Shown here in pieces: positions 20,500 to 30,773 of a DNA stretch of 43,767 nucleotides. The position numbers were made by a program, and so were the translations under genes. Source of the stretch: Heterotrichella gracilis (taxonomy: Eukaryota; Sar; Xanthophyceae; Tribonematales; Xanthonemataceae). The notes under the pieces were generated by a model that was not told where the DNA came from, did no database searches, and saw nothing but the letters and a program-made list of their open reading frames with translations. Numbering within the stretch: the first letter of the stretch is position 1; every line of letters begins with the position of its first letter. Where the stretch lies: NCBI GenBank assembly GCA_032358255.1, contig JAULBX010026774.1, forward strand, positions 1-43,767. Direction: 5' to 3'.

Positions 20500-20621
20500 G
20501 GCCGCACTCAGTGCATGTAACGAGTCCTGCCAGGCGCCAAATTTATACATGATTCACAACAGCATTACATGCGATTGGCTGCTTTGCTTGATATGCTTTA
20601 AAAATGTCACTGAGTGCGGCC
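20500..20621. repeat. 14-bp perfect inverted repeat, 94-base loop
   Basis: GGCCGCACTCAGTG (20500-20513) is the exact reverse complement of CACTGAGTGCGGCC (20608-20621). It could be the ends of a small MITE-like element. I see no clear flanking target-site duplication. Confidence 0.6.
20516..20520 (+). terminator. candidate TGTAA poly(A) signal for gene D
   Basis: TGTAA 119 bases past the stop of D. It overlaps the start of the loop of the 20500-20621 inverted repeat. Confidence 0.45.
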
Positions 20622-21961
20622 TGGCCCTGAGGTGGTTACAGACTCTTAATTCCTTATACATTTTCAAAGGCACATCAAGACCTGTCTTATTATAGTACCA
20701 GCTTTGGAAAACTACAATATCACTGATTGGGAAGCCTTCATAATATTCATGAAAGTAGGGCAAAACAGTACCAACACTTGTGGGCTGATTTTAGAGGTCA
20801 CATGCTGGCAGCCACGCCGTGCTTACCGCACTTCCTTTCTACCGTTGTCGCCTGCCGCACATTCAACGATAGTATATGACATATTGTGATATTTGTGCAA
20901 CCGGTTAATAGTTACGACCGTGATTGCAATATCATGATATTGTTAATGTGTAACTCACTGTGCAATTTTTTTGAAGATTTCAGTTTCCCATGTGACCTCA
21001 AAGCCTGAAAATTTGGCCCAAGATTGCTGAATGGCGCTGCTAAATGTTCAGCCTGCCTGATTGCATTTCCTGTTTGCAGCCATGAAATTGGATAATTCCT
21101 AACAATGTATAACAGGCGCCCATCGAGCTGCCGATCAATAACTACTGAATCCAGTACCAACAGCCAGGAGTGCTAGCAGGCTGCAAAAATGTGGCAACAT
21201 GGTATGATATATCTAACTGACCAGGGCCAACAGTCACCGCTGCATAGCCTCCCAGTCGGAAAATGGGACTAGAACGTGGTGTCCTGGCTGACAAAACAAA
21301 TAAATATAGCACAGTTGAACCCTTCCCACCCACGTTCATAACGTGAGCATGCATCCAACGCACCAATGGCGAGAAAATAAATCAACGAATGGACAGTGCT
21401 CAGAATACAGAACATCGATAAAAGCAGCATGCAAAATCACAGATGATTGTCTGAAATGATAAAATGCTCTGTACGTGCAGCGCACGTTTCAGTGCCTGAC
21501 TGCACTGCCACTCACCCACAGGATGAAGCAGCAGGGACGCTTTTGAGATCTGGAAGCCAACAAGGAGCCTACAACAGGTAGGGCATTCAACATGTAAAAT
21601 TGCGAATATGATAACGGATTACCTCACTATCAGGACAGTGTGGGCAAAATTCTCTACGAGGATGAGCTAAACAGAGCAGGTTATCGTTGTCACATGGCCG
21701 CATGTGCCCAAAATAGAGGCCGGCCGCATGCACACTGCCAGCCGCAGCCGCTGCCCCTCCCCCCCTCCCCCGCACGCGTGATCTTCAACAACCAATCCCT
21801 CTCGCCCTGCCCCTGCAGCATGGGGGCCACAGACCCCTCCCCGCCTGCCTGTTGAAGCAGGGACGCATGAAGAACGATTGCCAGGCTGGTGTTTCCTCCC
21901 GCTGCCTGTCCCCAAACCAGTGCCCTCCTACTTGAGCTGAAACGGTAGTTATCGAGCTTGT

Positions 21962-24398
21962 CTATTGCCTGTGGAAGTAGGCAAGCAGGCGATTGCCGAG
22001 CCCGGGCCTGGCCATTCGCATGGGGGAGCCACCACAGCTACTTGCAGGGGCACCACCACCACCACCCAGCGTGTGCATCCCGCCCCCCGCCCCCCCTTCC
22101 ACCGCCTCCAAGTGCACCACCGGGCTGTGCCCAGGCGATGGTAGCCCTGACAGTTGCTGCGGTGCGTGTGGGGGGGCCGTGGGCGCTAAGGCTAGCCCTG
22201 TGTCGGTGAAAGCTCTGATCTCGTGTGACCCCCGACGCGCTTGCCCCTGCTGGGAGTGGCGCGACGCCTTGACTGGCTGCGGTGATGGGTCCAACCCCTC
22301 ACCCTCAACCTTGGCCAGCTGCGGTGGGGGCTCCAGCCTCTCCCCACCCACCATTGTGTGCTGCACCACCCAGGGGTGTGCCAGCAGCTGCTGTGCGGTG
22401 GGGCGCTGGCAGGGGTCGCGGCGCAGGCACGCGGTGACATAATCGCGCCACAGCGGGTTGCACACCCTAGGGAAGGGTATGGTCTGGGTGAACACCACGG
22501 TCTCCTTGGTGTCGGCATTGACCAGCACCGCAAAGGGCGGCCGCCCCACCACCAGCTCGAAGGCGAGCACGCCCATGGACCACACGTCAATCTGCACAAG
22601 CGCGGCACTGTTAGGGTTGTAAGTTGAGAGTAGCTTCCTACATCACTTTGTTTACATTCACAATCGCTAACACTGATAGTGATGATCATTTATTCAATTT
22701 GGTTCTTTGTATTTTGTACAAAAAAATAAAAGTCTATTTATATTCAAATTTTCAACCACCCCACTTAGTCAGCACAAACGCGCCATGATTCAGGGCAATG
22801 ATAGTAGCAATGATGGTAGCATAATTGATGCTGCTTTTACTTTGCCAGGACACCCTAGACCACACACCCTCCTCACCTTTTCGTCATACGCCTGTATCCC
22901 CCGCCCCGCCAGCAGCGCGCAGTCCATCTGGTCCACCTCCCGCTCCACCAGGTCAGAGATCGTGTTGGCAAGCACCTCGGGCGCCATGTAGTCCAGCGTG
23001 CCTGACCGGTTGAACGCCACGTGGCGGCTGCACTGTATGGCCAGGCCAAAGTCGCCGAGCTTGACGGCGCCCGGGGCGGATAGGAAGATGTTTTCGGGCT
23101 TGATGTCCCTGGGGGTGTGGGTGGGAGGAGGTGGAGTGGGTGGTGGAAGTGCAGGGCAGTGGGTGGAGTGATGGGGTGGGTGGGTGGGGCCACGAGATGG
23201 AGGGTGGCGTGCAGCAGGTGGGGTGTTGTGGCGCAGGAAAGCAGGGGTTGCAGCAGCCATTGGGAGGCGCAGAGGTTTGCAGGGGGTGGGTATGGGGTTG
23301 GTGTGGCGTGTGAGCTGCTGCACCGTGGTGGGCAGATGGGATACCACCATGTGCATGTGGTGTGCGCACCAGGGGCAGAATGGGTGGTGGGACACTGTCT
23401 GGGGCGACCAGCTGTACGTGGAGGCGAAACCAGCTGGCAAGGTGGGACCAGTGCAGGGCTAGCGTCGTGGGGTAGTGCTAATGGTGGGCTGAAGCGACGG
23501 GGCCAGAACATACCTGTGGATGACATGCTGACTGTGTAACCCAACGAGGACTCGCAGGATGGGGGCTATCACGACGCTGCACGCCCACCGCTCCTCCACC
23601 TTCCCGCCACAGCGCGCCATCCGTTTGTACAGGTCTCCGCCCTGGATGCCACGCAGCCCTGTCAGCCTGGGGGCGCTGTGCTAGTGCAGGAACATACGCC
23701 AGTGCGTGTGCCCTGCTCAGTGTCTCAACTACCACTGGCCAGCAGTTTCACGGTTGGTGGGTGTGCAATGGCCTCAGAGTTGTAGAATACAATGACCGGG
23801 TACATGATGATTCACTGAAGTTCAGAATCTTGTGTTGGCTCAGAATGACACCTGTTCCCTATACCTGTCCTGTTTCACACCTTACAGTGCTCCAAGACAA
23901 GGTATATGGTGGCGTCATCCTCAAAACTGCCGATAAGGTGCACGATCCCCTCCCCTGCAAACCGCTGCTGCAGCTCTATCCCACGATGGACATTCAGCAG
24001 CGTTCGGGACCTGAGCTTGGCCTTGGTGTACGCCTTCACGACGAGTTTGCAGCCGGTTGTGCGGCAAGTCGCTGTGTACACGGTTGACATACTGCATGGA
24101 GGGGCCCGGAAGCTGCTTGAGCAAGAGTGGTGGCACGGCATGGGGTGGGTGCAGGGTGGGTGCCAGGTTAGTCAGTGAGATGGCGGCAAACTGTGGCAAA
24201 AAAGATGGAAGCTTTGCAACTGCACTGCCTACTATGAGGTTAGCATGGCGCTGGATCGAGCAAATATGTCTTGTGGGATGCCCAAAAACAGTGCTCACGT
24301 GGAGTCACAACACTCCGAGATCACCACCCACCCAATTCTTACCTGCCCGTGTAAATCTTCGTCTTAGACTTGAACTGCCCGATATCCGTGTACACCAT
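21962..24398 (-). CDS. serine/threonine protein kinase
   Basis: Five exons: 24398-24343, 24091-23881, 23641-23514, 23108-22877, 22591-21962, phases consistent, 418 residues from the Met at 24398. It transfers phosphate from ATP to Ser/Thr; substrate unknown. Kinase landmarks are present in order: a reduced glycine loop (YTGSMSTVY), VVK with catalytic Lys 38, Glu 58, hinge LEHCKGGDLYKRM, HRDIKPEN (Asp 133), DFG at 151-153, SGTLDYMAPE at 167-176, and DVWSMGVLAFELVVGRPPF. Between APE and DVW lies an insert of about 30 residues (ISDLVEREVDQMD...). This layout resembles the large green-algal group of Aurora-like kinases, a resemblance from memory only. The region after residue ~275 is Pro/Gly/His-rich and probably disordered. 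The true start may lie in an upstream exon (see 24954-25072). Confidence 0.9.
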
Positions 24399-24953
24399 TC
24401 CTTCTGGCGCCGGCTTTGCAGTTTGCAAAGGCAGTTGCGGGCTGTCGCAATTGTGTATCAGAGCACCAGTGTGCTTACTAAGCGGCTGCACGGAGGCCGC
24501 AGCGATTGCTTCACACCTGCGTACACCCGAGAAAATGTTCAGGTATTGTAGCCACCAACAGAACTTGCGGTGCTCTTGTGCAGCAGGCGGCGGATGATCA
24601 ACGCCCAGCTAGAACGCCCAGCACTGGCATGCTCTCAGCCACAGACCGAAAAGGCACATCTTGTGCGTCCCAAGAACGTAGGCTGCGGTCAAGTAAGGAT
24701 GCCATTGTGGCTACAGAGGGTGTTAAAAACACAAGAACATAGACACGCACGGATGAGAACCGGCTGGGACAGTTCATGTCCATTGTAGTATGATCTGTTG
24801 GCAAGTAGCCCCACAAGCCAACCACTCTGCGGCCAGACGTACCACACTCGCTAACGGAACGGGATTGCAGGGACGAAGAACGGTCGACAACTAGGCTTTG
24901 AAACGCTCAGGATAAGCAAAAGTTGTGCGCGAACTGAATAACTCAGGTCTCAC

Positions 24954-25072
24954 CCGCTGCTGGTGGCCCCCAGGCCTCCAAGGCCAGTGTCGACATCAGT
25001 TCTGACTGCTGCTCCGCCGTTGTCACCCGTATGCTCCCGCTGCAGGAGCTTTCTAAACAGCTTGATAGTCAT
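24954..25072 (-). CDS. possible upstream exon (kinase 5' exon or separate small gene)
   Basis: ATG at 25072 opens MTIKLFRKLLQREHTGDNGG and continues through a Gly/Thr-rich stretch to a good donor GTGAGACC after 24954 (phase 2). It reads toward the kinase gene on the same strand. No acceptor directly before the kinase Met fits phase 2, so a further exon would be needed. One candidate open stretch lies at about 24710-24598 (MASLLDRSLRSWDAQDVPF). Coding status is uncertain. Confidence 0.3.
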
Positions 25073-26088
25073 GTCGTGGCAAAAGGTGTGTACAGGTTAC
25101 GTTACGGTGGCTAGGTTGGTGTTGGTTTAGGTTCACATGCCATGCGGGCAAGGTCTTATTCCCTCAGCAAGAGGTGTGCTTGTGCTGCAACCCCACACGT
25201 CTGGAATACACCCAGTAGACGTATACGTCTACTCGATAGGCGTTTTAAGGCACGGTATCAGTGGGTTTGCAGCACTTTATAAACCTGTTAGCTAACAGCA
25301 AAAAAAGGCCCATTTAAAAGGGACCAAACCTCCAATGCCTGCGAGCACTCGAGATATATATCACGTGCAAAGCCTGGCCACATGTCCGGCCCACATGGAC
25401 TTCAGGGGGCAGTCCCGGAACCACAATGTACGAGTGTGGAATCATCCACCCAGCTAGCAGCTGCTGCCACCATGTTGAGAGCTTGCCCTATTGATGTCAA
25501 CAAGTTTATAAATGGATTTTAGGGAGGCACACAGCGCTCATGGACAGCAAAAACACCCACATGTGCAAACCGCCCTGGTGGGAGGTGCAGGTTCTTGAAA
25601 CACCATATTTGGGGCTTGCAAATGGGCGTTTCATTTAGAGCCAACATCGGTACCTGCCGCCCACTGTGTTTCTTTCTACTGTCATACAGACACCATTGCC
25701 TGAAGAGTAGCAGGTCATTCCATAGTGCATGACAAGGTCACATATTTGCCCTACGAGCCGCTGTGCACAATGGTGGCGGTGTTGCGGTAGGTTCTTGATC
25801 CACCATAGACCTCTGAAGGGTGATAAGTATAACAGTAGATGGGCTACAGAACGCAAGGATAAGGATATTTTATATTTCAGCTCAGCAATTTAGGTGTAAG
25901 CATATTTGCCAAGCATGCCACAGCATAAGGATACGCATAAGGAAAAACACAGGATTAACGATATATATATCCAGGAACATTTATAATGACAAGGGCACTC
26001 AAAAAAACTGGATAGTAGTAAAGGACAGCTCCCAATATTAACCTTAATAGGTCAACTACCAGCATGCACACAAGCGCAACACCAACCC
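25073..26088. other. spacer upstream of the kinase and 3' flank of the membrane-protein gene; no gene seen
   Basis: No spliced or conserved coding frame. From about 25651 rightwards it is the left part of the 3-kb duplicated unit and aligns with 28687 onward: CCGCCCACTGTGT, then GTGCACAATGGTGG, then ATTTGCCAAG and GCATAAGGAT in the same order. Confidence 0.6.
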
Positions 26089-27753
26089 TCATGGCATTGT
26101 CCCACCCGATACAGCAGCAGGCAGCGCCAACACATACTCACACATCCAACCCCAGCTAGCCGAGGCAACCAGCAGAGCTGCCCAGCCCCCTCCAGTCAAC
26201 ATGGCCACCACAGCCAGCAACCTCAGCTCATCCTCCTCCATCTGCATGCGCATCAGCGCCTCGATGCTTGACCGCCACATCACGCTCCCCTTGCTCGCAA
26301 AAGTCATCCAAAGGTGTTCAAGCCAGCCCACCTTGACCAACATTTCGGCTCCCTGGATGCCCCGCAGCCGCAGGAAGGTCATTCGGCTGGACCGCTCCGC
26401 ACACAGCAACAGCACCACCCCCATCAGCTTGCCAACGGTCCACAGAAACCCCCTGGTTACCGCACACTGCTGCACCGTGGTCAGGGTCAGGCTGCACCCG
26501 CTTGGCTGAGACACACCGCACAAAGGCTGCTGCAACGACCAATACGCCGCCTGCATGTCCTTCCCGGCGCACGGGAACTCAATCAATATGGTGGCACACT
26601 GGTCAGTGAAGGTGCCCCGCCAGTTCGCCTCTGTGAAGAAAGGCAGGGAGGACACCGCGCCAAAAAGCGCCACAAAGTGCCAGAAAGACATGCTGGTTGC
26701 TGCTCCCATGAAGGTCCGGAATAGGGGCGTGAATGCATAGAGGGACAGGACGACCTTGCTGCAACTGGTGCCGTTTAGGCGGCCGGTGTGCGCATGGAAG
26801 CGCGTGGCATAGTATGGGAGGGCCGCATGGTGCAGTACCTGGTGGCTGAAATAGGCCCAGTCCCGGGAAAAGGCCCAGGTGTCGGGGCGGTGAACCTGCA
26901 GCAGCAAGAGCAGGGTGGACAGGTCAGCAGTAGTGACGCCACCCCTGGAGGCGGGTGGTGGACAAGGCGGTCGGGCACGATTGCACACAGCGTTTGGGGG
27001 ACAAAGGCCAACCCTAAACCCTAAATCTAAACCTAATTTTGGAACAATGTGGTGGGTGACGACGAGCACGTGGTGCGCAACTTGACGCAGCGACTGGGGT
27101 CAATGGCCAATGCGGTGGCATGCGGCAGTGACTGAGCCTGATTAGTGGTCACATCCTGAATGCACTTTGGGTATCGCAGCACTGATCTCCAAGCACAGGG
27201 TTGACATTGTGCAGCGCAGGTCACACAACATGCAGCAGCCACCCCTCACCTGGAACCACAGCCCCACCGCACTCACGCCCATCAGCCCCACGGCCATCAA
27301 ACCTGCACCCACACGCGCTGCCGGTCACGTGCTGCAACCACACGCGCTGACAGTCAAATGCTGCATCCACACACCATGAATGGACGGCTGGAGCTGTGTG
27401 ACTATCCACTGGGTTAGGGTTTATTCCCTGGAGGTGTTGCTTCAAACAGTAGCCGTGCACACACCCGCCTCACAACCATAGCTCATATGCACACCGGATA
27501 AGTACAAGGAGGGTTTGCGCCACACATCAGGCGCACCTGCAGCCGCCGTGGTGCCAATGTCACTGTTGCTGCGCGCCGCAACCCGCAGCACCAAGCTCGG
27601 GCTTCCGATCCAAAACAGCAGGCCAAAGAGCACCTCCCCCACCCTGGTCGGGATGCTTGCATTGCGGTACAGCAGGTAGTCTGTCTCGAGCTGTGCATCT
27701 CTGAAGGCCAGGGGCTGCACCCGGTGCCACCAGCGCAGGGGTCCACGCACCAT
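26089..27753 (-). CDS. multi-pass membrane protein, tandem copy 1 (unknown function)
   Basis: Three exons: 27753-27537, 27302-27250, 26895-26089 (stop TGA), phases 1 and 0, 358 residues. The start is the Met of MVRGPLRWWHRVQPLAFRD, because similarity to copy 2 runs through it and fades a few codons upstream. I do not recognise the family. Hydrophobic stretches lie at about 35-55 (EVLFGLLFWIGSPSLVL), 73-90 (LMAVGLMGVSAVGLWF, exactly exon 2), 137-177 (probably two, including SFWHFVALFGAVSSLPFF), 237-256 (FLWTVGKLMGVVLLLCA) and 315-349 (two). Together these suggest roughly six or seven membrane passes. Loops contain conserved Cys and a Trp/Tyr/His-rich segment (RDWAYFSHQVLHH). Not a transposon protein. 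Which membrane it sits in is unknown. Confidence 0.75.
27303..27371. repeat. ~30-bp minisatellite in intron of membrane-protein copy 1
   Basis: About two diverged copies of a unit containing CCACACGCGCTG, then GTCA, then TGCTGCAACC, just upstream of exon 2. The matching intron of copy 2 has about three copies. Confidence 0.7.
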
Positions 27754-29167
27754 GCCAACAGGTCGGAGAGTGCGCACGTGCCCAGGAGGTGTCACTGAAT
27801 GTCACTGTGCCTCATGGGAGCCAGGTGAGTGCAAAGGCACAGACACTGGTGTTGCCGGTGGGTTTGCTCCTTGCGCTGAGGTGTCTGGTGCTGGGCTGCA
27901 AAGGGGTGAGGGGACCAGGTTGCGGGCAGTGTCTGTGGCGCCAGTCACCCTGACTTTGACACTGCGGAGTGACGTGGAGCTGGTGGGTGGGGATGGGTAA
28001 AGGGTCTGAGCGTGAGGTGTACGCAGGCGAATCCCTGTGGAAGTGTGGTTGGAAGTGGGGTGGGTGGAACTGTGGGCGGTGTTGACAGGTTACCAGGAAC
28101 TATGAGCATAAACGGAACTGATAACGCACATAAACCGGTAAGCGTGCTTCCACCTCGGCACATCACTTTACCTAAGTCAAAGCGTGGGAGCATAAGACAC
28201 ACTGCCGATAAAAGTCTGCGACATCAAGGTCCGCATGCATGCATGCATTACCTCCAAACCAAACTGGGCTGCGAAAGCCTTTACGTCGAGGATATACTTC
28301 CTTGAACTCGTTTTTCGTTTCACCACCACTCCGAACTAGAAATTGCTGTTGAGGGGAGAAGGGTTGTCGAGGGGCCTACCTTCGGGCTGGCTGGCAAACC
28401 TGGGTCCATTGCGAGGTCTCGTCAAGTTTCAAACGCCTCACGAAGGGATGCACCGTGCAAGGTAGCTGCTGGCTGCGCACGTACTTTGCAAGGTCACTTC
28501 AGGTTCTTGCTGCGTTACGTCTAGCTGCAGCATGGTGTCCGTGTGCACGTGCGCTGTACAGCAAGATACGTTTGCGTCCCTGAACCCTAATAGGGCAGGT
28601 ATGCCAGTTTCACTGGAGCTCACCCCAAGAAAAAAGTAAAAGACAACCCCCACACACGGTGGCACACCATAACTCAACATTGATGCCGCCCACTGTGTGA
28701 AGGCATAAGTGTTTCAGTCTACTGCCATGGAAAATACTGTCATATGAACAAAAAATGCCGTTGGTGTGCATGGACAGGTCACTTCATAGTGCATGAAAAT
28801 GTTATATATTGACCTAGGAGCTGCTGTGCACAATGGTGGTGGTGGTGCCGTGGGTTTTTGATCCACTTATGACATATGAAGAGTGATAAGCATAAAAATA
28901 AATGGCTATAAATCGCTAGGATAAGGATATCTGAGCTCAGAGGTTTAGATATAAGAATATTTGCCAAGTCCAGCCGTGGCATGCTACAGCATAAGGATAA
29001 GCATAAGGATAAGCATAAGAATAAGCATATATCCAGAAACCATAAGGACGAGTATTAACGGGCCCCAAAAAATTAGGATAATAACAAATGACAGGTCCTT
29101 GGAAATAGTAACAATCATATGTCGACCACTAGCAAGCGCTGCCTAGCATACAACCCACCGCCAGCCC
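27754..29167. other. 5' flank of membrane-protein copy 1 and 3' flank of copy 2
   Basis: The first part (to about 28500) is related to 30774-31500 and includes a conserved stretch around 28240-28400 (GCATGCATGC, then AAAGCCTTTACGTCGAGGAT, then GGTTGTCGA), a plausible promoter/5' UTR. From 28687 it repeats the downstream flank of copy 1. No other coding exon seen. Confidence 0.55.
28989..29024. repeat. 12-bp tandem repeat GCATAAGGATAA
   Basis: Three adjacent copies at 28989, 29001 and 29013 (one substitution in the last) in the 3' flank of membrane-protein copy 2. The corresponding place in unit 1 (about 25923) has fewer, diverged copies. Confidence 0.9.
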
Positions 29168-30773
29168 TCAAGGCATTGTCCCACCCGATGCAGCAGCAGG
29201 CAGCGCCAACACATATTCACACATCCAACCCCAGCTAGCCGAGGCACACAGCAAAGCCGCCCAGCCCCCTCCAGTCAACATCGCCACCACAGCAAGCAGC
29301 ATCAGCTCATCCTCCTCCATCTGCATGCGCATCAGCGCCTCGATGCTTGACCGCCACATCACATTCCCCTTGCTCGCAAAAGTCATCCAAAGGTGTTCAA
29401 GCCAGCCCACCTTGGCCAGCATTTCGGCTGCGTGGATGCCCCGCAGCCGCAGGAAGGCCATTCGACTGGACCGCTCCGCACACAGCAACAGCACCACCCC
29501 CATCAGCTTGCCCACGGTCCACAGAAACCCCCTTGTCACCGTACACTGCTGCACCGTGGTCAGGGTCACGCTGCAACCGCTTGGCTGAAACACACCGCAC
29601 AAAGGCTGCTGCAACGACCAATACGCCGCCTGCATGTCCTTCCCGGCGCACGGGAACTCAATCAAAATGGTTGCACACTGCTCATTGAAGGTGCTGCCCC
29701 AGTCCGCCTCTTTGAAGAAAGGCAGGGAGGAAATTGCGCCAAAAAGCGTCACAAAGTGCCAGAAAGACATGCTGGTGGCCGCCCCCGTGAGGGTGCGGAA
29801 CAAGGGGGTGAATGCGTAGAGGGACAAGACGACCCTGCTGCAGTCAAGCCCGCGCGGGCGGCCGGTGTGCCCATGGAAGCGCGTGGCATAGTATGGGAGG
29901 GCCAGATGGTGCAGCACCTGTTGGCTGAAGTAGGCCCAGTCCCGGGAAAAGGCCCAGGTGTCGGGGCGGTGAAGCTGCAGCAAGAGCGGGGTGCACAGGT
30001 CAGCAGTAGTGGCACCACCCTAGGAGCAGGGTTGCGGGTGGTGGACAAGGCGGTGGGGCGCGACTGGACACAGCGATTGAGGACAATGGCCACTCCAGCG
30101 CCATGCGCCAATGAAGTCTGGTTGGCGCACGTCCAAAGCGCACTCTGGATATCGCAGCACAGGTTTCACATGGTGCAGCACACGTCACAGGCTCATCCAA
30201 TGCAGCTTGGGTATTGCAGCCCAGGTCTCACATTGTGAACCCCTCACCTGGAACCACAGCGCCACTGCACTCACGCCCATCAGTCCCAGGGACACCAAAC
30301 CTGCAACCACACGCGCTGAAAGTCACAAGCTGCAACCGCACGCACTGACAGTCACAAGGTGCAACCACACGCGCTGACAGTCGCGATGCTGCACCCACAC
30401 ACCATGAATGGACCGCTGGAGCCGTGTGACTACCCACCCGGTTTTAGGGTTTAGCTTTGCTGTGATCTGTACCCGTGCACACACCCGCCTCACAACCATA
30501 GCTCCTAGGCACACCGCGTGGGAACCAGGGGAATTGCACCCACACACCAGGCGCACCTACAGCCGCCATGGCGCCGAGGTCACTGTTGCTGCGCGCCGCA
30601 ACCCGCAGCACCAGGCTCGGGCATCCGATCCAAAACAGCAGCCCAAAGAGCACCTCGCCCACCCTGGTTGGGATGCTTGCGTTGCGGTGCAGCAGGTATT
30701 CTGTCTCGAGCTGCGCATCTCTGAAGGCCAGGGGCTGTACCCTGTGCCACCAGCGCTGCGGTCCACGCACCAT
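29168..30773 (-). CDS. multi-pass membrane protein, tandem copy 2 (unknown function)
   Basis: Three exons: 30773-30557, 30300-30248, 29974-29168. Exon lengths (217, 53, 807) and phases are identical to copy 1, so it also has 358 residues. Most residues are the same. Differences are scattered and mostly conservative, for example LETEYLLHR for LETDYLLYR and LVSLGLMGVSAVALWF for the exon-2 membrane segment. All membrane segments and Cys are kept. Equal length with no frame break, while introns and flanks have drifted, argues that both copies are under selection. A longer open frame continues upstream of the chosen Met, but its similarity to copy 1 fades within a few codons, so the Met at 30773 is preferred. 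Confidence 0.75.
30300..30403. repeat. ~30-bp minisatellite in intron of membrane-protein copy 2
   Basis: About three units of the form CTGCAACCACACGCGCTG followed by AAAGTCACAAG, next to exon 2. One unit more than in copy 1, so the array changed length after the duplication. Confidence 0.7.

Larger units (their letters stand above)
20398..21961. other. convergent spacer between gene D and the kinase; no gene seen
   Basis: AT-richer sequence. It holds the D 3' UTR and the inverted repeat at 20500-20621. I see no tRNA-like fold and no spliced coding frame; a C-rich stretch at 21740-21850 gives open frames without protein-like content. Confidence 0.6.

Noticed and set aside
23117-23539. Plus-strand frames opposite the kinase
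   Set aside because: They lie over a kinase intron and the antisense of a kinase exon. Composition is GT-rich repeat and no motif is present.
22790-23544. Pro/His-rich minus-strand frames through the kinase intron at 23109-23513
   Set aside because: These read the pyrimidine-rich intron through. The spliced path restores HVIHRDIKPEN exactly.
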